In this document: positions 1 to 6,190 of the stretch, piece after piece
Layout of the letters: each line of letters starts with the position of its first letter
Position numbering within the stretch: the first letter of the stretch is position 1
Assembly (NCBI GenBank): GCA_016219235.1
Contig: JACRBO010000259.1
Location: 1 to 11,737 of the forward strand
Source: Chloroflexota bacterium
GTDB lineage: Bacteria > Chloroflexota > Anaerolineae > Fen-1058
Direction of reading: 5' to 3'
DNA: 11,737 nucleotides
The notes under the pieces: model-generated
Database searches by the model: none
Seen by the model: the letters and a program-made list of their open reading frames with translations, nothing else
What the model was told of the DNA's origin: nothing
Made by a program: the position numbers and the translations under genes

Positions 1-774
1 GTCGGCGCGGGCGTGTCGGCGGGCATGCAGATTTTGCTGGGGCTGGGCGCGGGCTTCATCTTCATGAGCGTCTTCACGCGCACCGCTGAAAACGAGCGGC
101 TGGCGCGGCAGCAGTTACAAGCAGCCCATCAGCAATTGGCCGAATACGCCGCGCAAGTCGGTCAACTGGCGACGATGCGTGAGCGCAATCGCCTGGCTCG
201 CGAAGTACATGACAGCCTGGGCCACTATCTCACCGTGATCAATGTGCAATTGGAAGTGGTCACCAAGTTGCTGGAGTCCAATCCCAACAAAGCACTGGAG
301 GCGGCAAAACGCGCGAAAGAACTGGCATCCGAAGGATTGTCGGAAGTGCGACGCTCCGTGGCAGCGCTGCGCCCCTCCCCGATTGAAGATCGGCCGCTGC
401 CCGAAGCGCTGCAAGGTCTGGCCGCGACGGCGCGCGAAGCGGGCTTGATTGTGACCTTTGAGCAGAGCGGCCAACTGCGCGCGTTGACGCCCGAAGTCGA
501 AACGGTGATCTATCGCGCAACACAGGAAGCATTGACAAATATCCGCAAGCACGCGCACGCCAGTTCCGCCCACATCCGATTGGCCTACGCGGCGACGCAG
601 GTTCAGTTGTCCATTCGCGATAACGGCATGGGCCGTCATCACGATGAAGACAATGTGGGCCTGACGGCCCTGCGCGAACGCACTGCCGCCCTCAACGGAT
701 CAGTGAGCGCCGAGAATCATCCCGAGGGTGGCTTTCAGATTGAAGTGACGTTGCCCGTGTACAGTAACCGGTGA
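1..774 (+). CDS. Sensor histidine kinase, NarL/DesK/LiaS class, 3' part
   Basis: This is the C-terminal part of a sensor kinase that autophosphorylates on histidine and passes the phosphate to the response regulator encoded next. The reading frame is open to the left edge, so the true start lies outside. Counting from codon 1, the fragment begins in a hydrophobic stretch (about residues 5-24, probably the last membrane segment). A charged coiled-coil follows (about 28-60), then a HisKA_3 H-box, LAREVHDSLGH, with the phospho-accepting His near residue 70. The HATPase_c domain shows an N-box (EALTNIRKH), a DNGMG G1 box and a GLTALRERTAALNG G2 region. HisKA_3 kinases pair with LuxR/NarL-type regulators, which is what follows 90 bases downstream. 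The sensory N-terminus is missing, so the signal is unknown. The stop is immediately followed by a heptad-repeat array. Confidence 0.93.
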   Translation, partial: VGAGVSAGMQILLGLGAGFIFMSVFTRTAENERLARQQLQAAHQQLAEYAAQVGQLATMRERNRLAREVHDSLGHYLTVINVQLEVVTKLLESNPNKALEAAKRAKELASEGLSEVRRSVAALRPSPIEDRPLPEALQGLAATAREAGLIVTFEQSGQLRALTPEVETVIYRATQEALTNIRKHAHASSAHIRLAYAATQVQLSIRDNGMGRHHDEDNVGLTALRERTAALNGSVSAENHPEGGFQIEVTLPVYSNR

Positions 775-775
775 T

Positions 776-845
776 CAGTAACTGGTCAATCGGTTGACTG
801 GTTACCAGTTGACCAATCACCAGTTGACCAGTTACCAATTGACTC
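776..845. repeat. Heptad/octad inverted array, locus A
   Basis: The spacer between kinase and regulator is almost entirely built of 7-8 nt units. The first part reads as GGTCAATC, GGTTGACT, GGTT. The second reads as ACCAGTTG, ACCAATC, ACCAGTTG, ACCAGTT, ACCAATTG. The two halves are approximately reverse complements, with the symmetry centre near GGTTACC, so the locus could fold as an imperfect hairpin in RNA or DNA. The same unit family recurs in five other spacers of this window. Confidence 0.8.
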
Positions 846-864
846 ACGACCACAGGATCACGCC

Positions 865-1512
865 TTGACGCCCATCACCGTTCTCCTCGCCGACGATCAG
901 CGCTTGATGCGCGAAGGTTTAGCTACGCTGCTGGCGCTGGCCGATGACATGGAGATAGTGGGGCAAGCCGCCGATGGGCAAGAGGCGATCGATCTGGCGA
1001 CACGCCTGAAGCCCGACGTGATCTTGATGGACATCCAGATGCCGCGCGTCGATGGCATCGCCGCCACCCAGACTATCAAAGCCGCACAACCGGACGCCAA
1101 AATCATCATGTTGACCACCTTCAGCGACGATGAGTATTTGATGGCGGGACTGCGCGCGGGCGCGATCGGTTACTTGCTCAAGGATATGCCGTCAGAACAA
1201 CTGGCTGAAGCGATTCGATCGGCCGCGAAGGGGCAGAGTCCGATCGAGCCGGAGATGGCACGCAAGTTAGTTAATCTGTTTACACAAGCACCTGCTCCTA
1301 CTCCGAAATCAACTGTCGTGAGCGAGTTATCCGATCGAGAAATAGAAGTCCTCAAGTGGATCGCGGCGGGCTTGAGCAACAAAGAAATCGCGGAAAAATT
1401 GTTCATCGCCGAGGGCACGGCCAAGAATCACGTCAGCAACATCCTCAGCAAGTTGGAGGCGCGCGATCGAGCGCAGGCGGTGGCGCGAGCGAAGGAGTTG
1501 GGGTTACTATAA
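865..1512 (+). CDS. Response regulator, NarL/LuxR family
   Basis: A DNA-binding response regulator of 215 residues, the usual length for NarL/LiaR/DesR-type proteins. The receiver domain covers about residues 4-120. It has the acidic pair D10-D11, phospho-acceptor D56 (in VILMDIQMP), switch residues T84/T85 and the conserved K106 (YLLKD). A proline-rich linker (about 142-150) leads to a LuxR-type helix-turn-helix (about 153-215) with the typical SDREIEVLKWIAAGLSNKEIA and TAKNHVSNILSKL segments. The start is a TTG at 865. AGGA sits 8-9 bases upstream of it, and the receiver's first beta strand (ITVLLADDQ) begins directly after it. It is the likely partner of the upstream HisKA_3 kinase. Candidate targets are the downstream membrane-protein and ABC genes, but no operator was identified, so that link is inference. 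Confidence 0.95.
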   Translation: MTPITVLLADDQRLMREGLATLLALADDMEIVGQAADGQEAIDLATRLKPDVILMDIQMPRVDGIAATQTIKAAQPDAKIIMLTTFSDDEYLMAGLRAGAIGYLLKDMPSEQLAEAIRSAAKGQSPIEPEMARKLVNLFTQAPAPTPKSTVVSELSDREIEVLKWIAAGLSNKEIAEKLFIAEGTAKNHVSNILSKLEARDRAQAVARAKELGLL

Positions 1513-1564
1513 GCATCCTGAGCGAAGTGCCGCAGCGGTATCGCGGCACGGAGTCGAAGGATGC
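1513..1564. repeat. REP-like palindrome, copy 1 (CCTGAGCGAA ... GTCGAAGGATGC)
   Basis: An imperfect palindrome begins directly after the regulator's stop codon. Outer arms GCATCC/GGATGC enclose an internal mismatch region (TGAGCGAA against GGAGTCGAA). An inner stem GTGCCGC/GCGGCAC follows, with a 9-base loop. The CTGAGCGAA and GTCGAAGGA blocks recur at 1600-1647 and 6486-6563, which marks this as a dispersed repeat rather than a simple terminator. There is no T-tract. Confidence 0.72.
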
Positions 1565-1599
1565 GCTTGTGGAAAAGCCTTGATCGTTGGTGCGATCCG

Positions 1600-1647
1600 C
1601 ATTCTTCGACTACAACTCGCCAAAAGCGCGAGTTTCCGCTCAGAATG
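1600..1647. repeat. REP-like palindrome, copy 2 (opposite arrangement)
   Basis: A second imperfect palindrome has outer arms CATTCT/AGAATG, inner arms AACTCG/CGAGTT and a short A-rich loop. The order of the two conserved blocks is reversed relative to copy 1: TTCGACT comes first and GCTCAGAATG last. The pair at 1513-1647 therefore reads as two REP-like units in head-to-head arrangement. Confidence 0.65.
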
Positions 1648-1706
1648 TTTGTGGGGGGTGAGGCATCCGTCAAAAGACCTACGCCCAAGATATGACTCGC
1701 AATAGT

Positions 1707-1738
1707 CCGACCGGCACATCACACGCCGGTCGGTTTTT
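1707..1738 (+). terminator. Hairpin with T-tract (CCGACCGGC/GCCGGTCGG)
   Basis: A perfect 9-bp stem with a 9-base loop is followed by TTTTT, which fits an intrinsic terminator ending the kinase-regulator transcript. It lies only 46 bases upstream of the next start codon. A near-copy, including about 25 bases of downstream sequence, occurs at 2432-2494 in front of the ABC ATPase gene. It may therefore act as a leader or attenuator of the following gene rather than only as the end of the previous one. Confidence 0.75.
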
Positions 1739-1740
1739 GT

Positions 1741-1746
1741 TATGAT
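1741..1746 (+). promoter_or_regulatory. Possible -10 box of the LiaF-like gene
   Basis: TATGAT lies directly after the terminator T-tract and 37 bases ahead of the chosen start. A matching -35 box is not evident: the position 17 bases upstream falls inside the hairpin loop. This is therefore a weak call. Confidence 0.3.
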
Positions 1747-1783
1747 GGACGCAAATCTGAAAACACTCCCTGGAGGAAGCATC

Positions 1784-2281
1784 ATGACCACCACCACCGC
1801 TACCACTGAAACCCGCAATCGCGCCACGGGCGGGATCCTGCTCATCGCCGTCGGCCTGCTGCTGTTGGCCGGCCAAATCATCCATGTCGATCACCTGTTC
1901 CTGCCGATGTTGGGTGGCATCTTCATCCTGGCCTCGATCGCGCAGCGCAACCCCGGCCTGATGGTCCCCGGCGGCATTCTGATGGGCATCGGCGTCGGCT
2001 CGTTCCTGACCGACAATGTGTTCTGGGGCATAGCTGAACCGGCGCGCGGCGGGCTGTTCCTGATCTCGCTGGCGGGCGGCTTCGCGCTCATCACGGTGCT
2101 GTCGGCCATGTTCACGCGGCATGCGCAGGTCTGGGCGCTGTTCCCGGCCGCCATCATCGGCCTGATCGGCGGCGCGCTCCTCATCGGCGGCTCGGCTATC
2201 AATGTGGTGGCCTTTCTGGGCCAGGTCTGGCCGGTCTTCCTGATTCTGGGCGGGTTGGCGATGTTGGTGCAGCGCCGGTAG
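1784..2281 (+). CDS. Small membrane protein with LiaI/LiaF-like (DUF5668-type) transmembrane segments
   Basis: This encodes a 165-residue integral membrane protein. The ATG at 1784 is chosen because GGAGG sits 7-8 bases upstream. An in-frame ATG at 1742 lies within the putative -10 box and has no ribosome site. After a Thr-rich N-terminus come glycine-rich hydrophobic segments: GGILLIAVGLLLLAG, FLPMLGGIFILASIA, LMVPGGILMGIGVGSFL, LFLISLAGGFALITVLSAMF, ALFPAAIIGLIGGALLIGG and VWPVFLILGGLAMLV. The short paired segments with a W/FLPxLLGxxIL-like spacing resemble the LiaI-LiaF-like region (DUF5668) of cell-envelope stress modules. That assignment is by eye. The LiaS/LiaR-type pair just upstream supports a role as a modulator of that sensor, but this is inference. 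A strong terminator follows. Confidence 0.82.
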   Translation: MTTTTATTETRNRATGGILLIAVGLLLLAGQIIHVDHLFLPMLGGIFILASIAQRNPGLMVPGGILMGIGVGSFLTDNVFWGIAEPARGGLFLISLAGGFALITVLSAMFTRHAQVWALFPAAIIGLIGGALLIGGSAINVVAFLGQVWPVFLILGGLAMLVQRR

Positions 2282-2305
2282 GCCATTCAAATTACCGGAT
2301 TCGAG

Positions 2306-2334
2306 AAGGGCGAGCGAGATGCTCGCCCTTTTTT
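2306..2334 (+). terminator. Intrinsic terminator after the LiaF-like gene
   Basis: A perfect 10-bp stem AAGGGCGAGC/GCTCGCCCTT with a 5-base loop is followed by TTTT and lies 25 bases after the stop codon. Confidence 0.9.
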
Positions 2335-2340
2335 GTTGCG

Positions 2341-2405
2341 CCTCACCCCCCACCCCCCTCTCCACTCGACCGCTTTTGTCGAGAGGAGAGGGGCCGGGGG
2401 TGAGG
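2341..2405. repeat. CCTCACCCCC...GGGGGTGAGG interspersed palindrome
   Basis: An inverted repeat has outer arms CCTCACCCCC/GGGGGTGAGG, a second complementary pair CCCCTCTCC/GGAGAGGGG, and an inner pair CTCGAC/GTCGAG around CGCTTTT. This C-rich/G-rich layout matches a class of REP-like elements widely seen in Chloroflexota and other environmental genomes (from memory, not searched). It has no coding content. Confidence 0.75.
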
Positions 2406-2437
2406 CGGCCTACCGCGCGAATGTGCACAGTAATAGC

Positions 2438-2469
2438 CCGATCGGCACGTCACAAGCCGATCGGTTTTT
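2438..2469 (+). terminator. Hairpin with T-tract (CCGATCGGC/GCCGATCGG)
   Basis: A perfect 9-bp stem with a 9-base loop is followed by TTTTT. The upstream gene already has its own strong terminator at 2306-2334, so this second hairpin may be a leader element of the ABC operon. It is a near-copy of 1701-1764, flanks included. Confidence 0.7.
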
Positions 2470-2490
2470 GCTAAACTGAGCGCAAATGAA

Positions 2491-2554
2491 AAACCTGTCA
2501 GGTGGGGCATCAAGTCGTCGAGCAGCCTGAATCACGTGCCCACCTGACAGGTTT
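2491..2554. promoter_or_regulatory. Perfect 16-bp inverted repeat upstream of the ABC ATPase; possible operator pair
   Basis: AAACCTGTCAGGTGGG (2491-2506) and its exact reverse complement (2539-2554) are separated by 32 bases, and the second arm ends 13 bases before the start codon. Each arm contains the dyad ACCTG-N-CAGGT, centred at 2498 and 2547. The locus could therefore be two operator sites about 49 bp apart, or a long stem-loop placed right before the ribosome site. The upstream NarL-type regulator is one candidate binder, but there is no direct evidence. Confidence 0.55.
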
Positions 2555-2567
2555 CCAAAGGAGTCCC

Positions 2568-3512
2568 ATGACCAACATCGTTGAAGTGAAAGACCTCGTT
2601 AAGAAGTATCCGGGCAGCGCCGAACCCGCCGTGCGCGGCGTGAGTTTCGCCATCAAGCAGGGTGAAATCTTCGGCTTTCTAGGCCCCAACGGCGCGGGCA
2701 AGACCACGACCATCTCGATGCTGTCGAGTTTGCTGACGCCCACCGGCGGCACGGCCACCGTCGCCGGTTTCGATCTGATCAAGCAAGCGGCCGATGTGAA
2801 ACGCCACATTGGTCTGGTGCCGCAAGATTTGGCGCTGTATCCGACCATTTCGGCGCGCGACAATCTGAATTTCTTTGGCCGCATCTATGGCCTGAGCGGC
2901 AAACTCCTGAAACAGCGCGTGGATGATGCCCTGAAGATGGTGGGCCTGTTCGATCGCGCCAACGACGTCGTGGAAAAATTCTCCGGCGGCATGAAGCGAC
3001 GGGTCAACATCGCGGCGGGGCTGCTGCACGAACCCGATATTCTGTTCCTCGACGAACCAACCGTCGGCGTCGATCCGCAATCGCGCAACTTCATCTTCGA
3101 TAACGTGGCACAGTTGAATAAGCGCGGCCTGACCGTGCTGTACACCACGCACTACATGGAAGAAGCCGAGCGGCTGTGCGACCGCGTCGCCATCATCGAT
3201 CAGGGCCGCATCGTGGCGCTCGATACACCGTCGGCGCTGCAACAATCGATCGGCGGCGGCATGATCATCGTGGGTGTGCATGATGGTGTGCCCGCCGAAC
3301 TCGATACCGAATTACGCGCCGCGCCCACCGTCAACGCCGTCAGCCGCATCGATCACCAGATCAAAGTGAAGGCGCTCAACACGCAGGCCGCGCTCGTCGG
3401 CGTCATCAACGCCTTCAATCACAACGATATCAACATCCGCTCGCTGGACATTCTGGAACCCAATCTGGAAACGGTGTTTCTGGAATTGACCGGCAAGCGC
3501 TTACGTGACTGA
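2568..3512 (+). CDS. ABC-2 type exporter, ATP-binding protein (DrrA/NatA-like)
   Basis: A 314-residue ATPase that should power the permease encoded next. The ATG at 2568 is preceded by AAAGGAG with 5-base spacing. An upstream in-frame GTG at 2502 lies inside the inverted repeat and is rejected. The motifs are all intact: Walker A GPNGAGKT (39-46), Q-loop Q86, signature FSGGM (138-142), Walker B ILFLDE (158-163) and H-loop H195 (TTHYMEEAE). The C-terminal ~90 residues form the small extra domain common in DrrA/YbhF/CcmA-like exporters, ending in the typical NLETVFLELTGK segment. The family moves drugs, lipids, Na+ or other hydrophobic compounds outward; the substrate cannot be read from sequence. 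The gene is separated from its permease by a 246-bp spacer packed with heptad repeats, which is unusual for an ABC pair normally only a few bases apart. Confidence 0.95.
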   Translation: MTNIVEVKDLVKKYPGSAEPAVRGVSFAIKQGEIFGFLGPNGAGKTTTISMLSSLLTPTGGTATVAGFDLIKQAADVKRHIGLVPQDLALYPTISARDNLNFFGRIYGLSGKLLKQRVDDALKMVGLFDRANDVVEKFSGGMKRRVNIAAGLLHEPDILFLDEPTVGVDPQSRNFIFDNVAQLNKRGLTVLYTTHYMEEAERLCDRVAIIDQGRIVALDTPSALQQSIGGGMIIVGVHDGVPAELDTELRAAPTVNAVSRIDHQIKVKALNTQAALVGVINAFNHNDINIRSLDILEPNLETVFLELTGKRLRD

Positions 3513-3731
3513 CGAGTGACGAGTGAAGTGGTAACTGGTAAATTGGTAATCGGTCAATTGGTAATCGGTCGATTGGTAACCGGTTGACTGGTTGCAGCTC
3601 AACTTATCACCAGTCACTGATTACCGGTTACTGATCACCAGTTACCGATTACCAGTTACCGATTACCAGTTACCGATTACCAGTTACCGATTACCAGTTA
3701 CCGATTACCAGTTACTGATTGACCAATCTCA
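3511..3731. repeat. Heptad inverted array, locus B (largest)
   Basis: The array starts with GACGAGT, GACGAGT overlapping the stop. Units GGTAACT, GGTAAATT, GGTAATC, GGTCAATT, GGTAATC, GGTCGATT, GGTAACC and GGTTGACT then run to about 3591. A short non-repeat loop (GCAGCTCAACTT) follows. The complementary side is ACCAGTC, ACTGATT, ACCGGTT, ACTGATC and then five exact copies of the 14-mer ACCAGTTACCGATT (3637-3706), plus a sixth with one mismatch (3707-3720). The two sides are broadly reverse complementary. The array fills the gap between an ATPase and its own permease. Confidence 0.9.
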
Positions 3732-3758
3732 CCTTCGACAAACACTGGAGAAAAACCC

Positions 3759-5048
3759 ATGATCCGCCAACTCATCGCCATGACCATCAAAGACCTGCAG
3801 GTGTTGTTCAAAGACACGGGCGGCATCGCCACCCTGTTCCTGATGCCAGCCATGTTCCTGTTCGTAATGTCCAACGCGCTGGCCGGTTCGTTTACGCGCG
3901 ACGATAGTTTGATCGATGTGCTCGTCGTCAACGAAGATCGCGGCGCGATCGGCGCAACGCTCGTTGATAGTTTGAAATCTGGCGGCGGCTTTAACGTCCA
4001 AACCGATTGGGAAGGTGCCACCCTCACGCGTGAGGCCCTCACGCGCGAATCTGCCGAGCAATTGATCATCGATCAAAAATACAGCATCGCGCTGGTCATT
4101 CCAGCCGAGTTCAGCGATCAAATCCGCAGCCAGATCGGCGCTCAGAATCCCACTCCTGCCCCGATCGATCTGATCGTCGATCCGGCTACGTCAGAGCAGA
4201 TGCTAGGCCCCGTCAAAGGCGCGGTCGCCGGATTGGCGCAGCAAGCAGCCATGAGCAGCCTTATGCCGATGGGCATTGACTTGATACTCAGTTCGATTGA
4301 GCAGAACGGCGGCAGCATCCCCGCACCCATGCGCGCGCAACTCACGACAAACACCGATCAGACCTCGACGCTGGGCGGCGGCAACCTGGTCGAGTTGAAT
4401 CAGGTGCAACCCGCGGGCATGACCGTGGAGCAGTTCCCCAACACCGTGCAGCAGAACGTGCCGGGTTGGACATTGTTCGGTGTGTTCTTCATCGCGCAGT
4501 TGGTGGCGACGAGCATCCTTGAGGAAAAGAAGGTGGGTTCGTTCCGCCGCCTGCTGGCCGCGCCGATGTCGCGCGCCACGCTGCTGCTGGGTAAGCTGCT
4601 GCCTTACCTCATCATCAACCTGATTCAGATCGCGCTGATGTTCGCGGTGGGCGTATTCCTGCTGCCGCTGACGGGCCTGCCACGCCTGGAACTGGGCCAG
4701 CATCCCGAAAGCTTGATCCTCGTGTCGGTGTGTGCGTCACTCGCAGCCAATGGGCTGGGCTTATTGCTGGCCGCAGTGGGCAAAACGGTTGAGCAAGTCG
4801 GCGGCCTGAGTTCGCTGCTGGTCGTCACGATGGCGGCGGTGGGCGGCGTGATGGTGCCCCGCTTCGTGATGCCGGAATTCATGCAGACGCTCAGCCTGGT
4901 TTCGCCGCACGCGTGGGCGCTGAGCGCCTATCAAGACATCCTGGTGCGCGGCTACGGCATCGCGCAGATTCTACCCGCGTGCGGGGCGCTGCTGCTATTT
5001 GCCGCGGCCTTCTTCGGGATTGCGGTGCTTAAGTTTAAGTGGGATTGA
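3759..5048 (+). CDS. ABC-2 type exporter, permease protein
   Basis: A 429-residue membrane subunit of the exporter. The start ATG has GGAG 8 bases upstream. There is a first membrane segment at about 22-40. A large extracytoplasmic domain (about 41-235) follows, typical of YhgE/YbhR/NatB-like ABC-2 permeases. Five further segments lie at about 237-254, 280-304, 318-340, 347-366 and 402-424. The conserved cytoplasmic ABC-2 motif EEKKVGSFRRLLAAPMSR (255-272) contacts the ATPase in this family, and the late SPHAWALSAYQDILVRG segment (382-398) is also characteristic. A single permease gene with one ATPase implies a homodimer of each. The substrate is unknown. Neighbouring LiaRS-like signalling genes suggest export linked to envelope or antibiotic stress (inference). 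Confidence 0.94.
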   Translation: MIRQLIAMTIKDLQVLFKDTGGIATLFLMPAMFLFVMSNALAGSFTRDDSLIDVLVVNEDRGAIGATLVDSLKSGGGFNVQTDWEGATLTREALTRESAEQLIIDQKYSIALVIPAEFSDQIRSQIGAQNPTPAPIDLIVDPATSEQMLGPVKGAVAGLAQQAAMSSLMPMGIDLILSSIEQNGGSIPAPMRAQLTTNTDQTSTLGGGNLVELNQVQPAGMTVEQFPNTVQQNVPGWTLFGVFFIAQLVATSILEEKKVGSFRRLLAAPMSRATLLLGKLLPYLIINLIQIALMFAVGVFLLPLTGLPRLELGQHPESLILVSVCASLAANGLGLLLAAVGKTVEQVGGLSSLLVVTMAAVGGVMVPRFVMPEFMQTLSLVSPHAWALSAYQDILVRGYGIAQILPACGALLLFAAAFFGIAVLKFKWD

Positions 5049-5052
5049 CCTA

Positions 5053-5200
5053 ACGAGTGACGAGTGAGTGGTCAATCGGTCAATTCGGTCGATTGGTCAA
5101 CTGGTCGATCGGTCGATTGGTAACCAGTTGACCAATCACCGACTAACCAATTACCGATCAACCAATCACCAATTGACTGATTACCGATTCACCAGTTACC
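5053..5200. repeat. Heptad/octad inverted array, locus C
   Basis: It opens with GACGAGT-like units (ACGAGTGACGAGTGAGTGG), as locus B does. The units that follow are GGTCAATC, GGTCAATTC, GGTCGATT, GGTCAACT, GGTCGATC, GGTCGATT and GGTA. The complementary side is ACCAGTTG, ACCAATC, ACCGACTA, ACCAATT, ACCGATCA, ACCAATC, ACCAATTG, ACTGATT, ACCGATTC and ACCAGTT. Octads dominate here, whereas locus B is mostly heptads. It ends directly against the CCCGATCGG hairpin. A short open frame crossing it is a by-product of the repeat. Confidence 0.88.
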
Positions 5201-5228
5201 CGATCGGACCGTACATCCGATCGGGTTT
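5199..5228 (+). terminator. Hairpin CCCGATCGG/CCGATCGGG upstream of rarD
   Basis: A perfect 9-bp stem with a 9-base loop is followed by TTTCTGTTATTT, a weak T-rich tail. It plausibly terminates the ABC transcript. It shares the CCGATCGG stem with hairpins at 1707, 2438 and 6615 and, like the first two, sits a short distance ahead of the next gene. Confidence 0.6.
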
Positions 5229-5250
5229 CTGTTATTTCAGCCAGGTGACG

Positions 5251-5256
5251 TATAAT
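5251..5256 (+). promoter_or_regulatory. Probable -10 box of the rarD-like gene
   Basis: A consensus TATAAT sits 29 bases ahead of the ATG. The -35 region (around 5227-5233, TTCTGTT) is poor, so the promoter may need an activator or may be weak. Confidence 0.5.
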
Positions 5257-5285
5257 CGGCCCATTCTGAACGGGATGGATGGACT

Positions 5286-6176
5286 ATGAACAAAGGGTTG
5301 TGGTATGGCATCGGCGCGTATGGCTTGTGGGGATTGTTTCCCATTTACTGGAAATGGCTGCACCACGTGCCGGCGATCGAACTGATCGCACATCGCATCA
5401 TCTGGTCGTTTGTGGCGCTGGTCATCGTGCTGGCGCTGATGCGCCAGTGGCGGTCGTTTCGCGTCGAGATCGCGAAGCCGCGCGTGCTGCGCCTGTATGT
5501 GCTCGCAGCGGTACTCATCGGCATCAACTGGTTCGTGTATGTCTGGGCGGTCAATCAAGGCTACATCGTTGAAACCAGCCTCGGCTACTTCATCAATCCG
5601 CTGCTCAACGTGCTGATAGGCGTCATCATTTTGCGCGAGAAGTTGCGCCCGGCGCAGTGGGTGCCGATCGGGTTGGCGGCGGCCGGGGTGTTGTATCTCA
5701 CGCTGTTGTACGGCTCCCTGCCGTGGATCGCGTTGACGCTGGCCTTTTCGTTTGGGCTGTACGGGCTGGTGAAAAAACTGGCGCCATTGAGTTCGCTGCA
5801 CGGGCTGACGCTGGAAACGGGCGTACTGTTGCTGCCGATGGCGGGGTATCTGATCTTCGCGGAAGTGAACGGGCAAGGCGTGTTTCTGCACACCGATCTC
5901 GTCTCGAATCTGCTGATGCTGGGCGCGGGGCCGGTGACGGTGATTCCGCTGCTGCTGTTCGCCTCGGCCGTGCGGCGGGTTCCGCTGTCCACGATGGGCA
6001 TTCTGCAATACCTCGCGCCGACGCTGCAATTTCTGCTGGGCGTGCTGGTGTACGGCGAGGCGTTCTCGTCGGCACAGTTCGTCGGCTTTGGGCTGGTGTG
6101 GCTGGCCCTGATCGTCTACACCGCCGAGAATCTGTGGCAGCGCCGCCGCGCCCTGTCGATTGTCGAACCCGTGTAG
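5286..6176 (+). CDS. rarD: EamA family transporter, RarD type
   Basis: A 296-residue inner-membrane permease of the DMT superfamily with about ten hydrophobic segments, the normal RarD length. RarD-like features include the N-terminal GLWYGIGAYGLWGLFPIYWK segment, AHRIIWSF (about 35-42) and the long stretch GYIVETSLGYFINPLLNVLIG after the third and fourth helices. RarD was named from chloramphenicol sensitivity in other bacteria, but the natural substrate is not settled and cannot be read here. The start follows a modest GGATGG ribosome-site candidate and a TATAAT box. The stop is 14 bases before the next gene, so the two are probably co-transcribed. Unrelated open frames on the opposite strand are shadows. 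Confidence 0.93.
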   Translation: MNKGLWYGIGAYGLWGLFPIYWKWLHHVPAIELIAHRIIWSFVALVIVLALMRQWRSFRVEIAKPRVLRLYVLAAVLIGINWFVYVWAVNQGYIVETSLGYFINPLLNVLIGVIILREKLRPAQWVPIGLAAAGVLYLTLLYGSLPWIALTLAFSFGLYGLVKKLAPLSSLHGLTLETGVLLLPMAGYLIFAEVNGQGVFLHTDLVSNLLMLGAGPVTVIPLLLFASAVRRVPLSTMGILQYLAPTLQFLLGVLVYGEAFSSAQFVGFGLVWLALIVYTAENLWQRRRALSIVEPV

Positions 6177-6190
6177 CCCGGAGGCAGGCG

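Noticed and set aside
1679..2428. 249-codon minus-strand frame over the LiaF-like gene
   Set aside because: Its composition (Gln/Arg/Asp-rich, no hydrophobic core) is that of an antisense shadow, and it crosses two terminators and a REP-like palindrome.
2502..2567. Longer start for the ABC ATPase (GTG at 2502)
   Set aside because: It begins inside the perfect inverted repeat and adds residues not expected in the family. The ATG at 2568 has AAAGGAG at proper spacing.
3637..3720. CRISPR array
   Set aside because: The repeats are 14 bases, directly adjacent with no unique spacers, and no cas genes are present.
3511..5200. Idea that period-7 arrays serve as all-frame translation stops
   Set aside because: Seven-base units would place TAA/TGA in all frames, but array C has an open frame straight through it, so this cannot be a general role.
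5068..5289. 73-codon frame across array C
   Set aside because: Its residues (repeated SIRSIGQLVDRS and NYRSTNHQLTDYR) simply translate the repeat units. It shows only that left-arm units lack stops in one frame.
5232..6029. 265-codon minus-strand frame over rarD
   Set aside because: Antisense to a well-recognised membrane protein; Gln/Arg/His-rich with no domain motif and no ribosome site.
5657..6190. Upstream extension of the small four-cysteine gene within the rarD region
   Set aside because: The frame is open by chance inside rarD. The ATG at 6191 has a good ribosome site and starts a compact protein.
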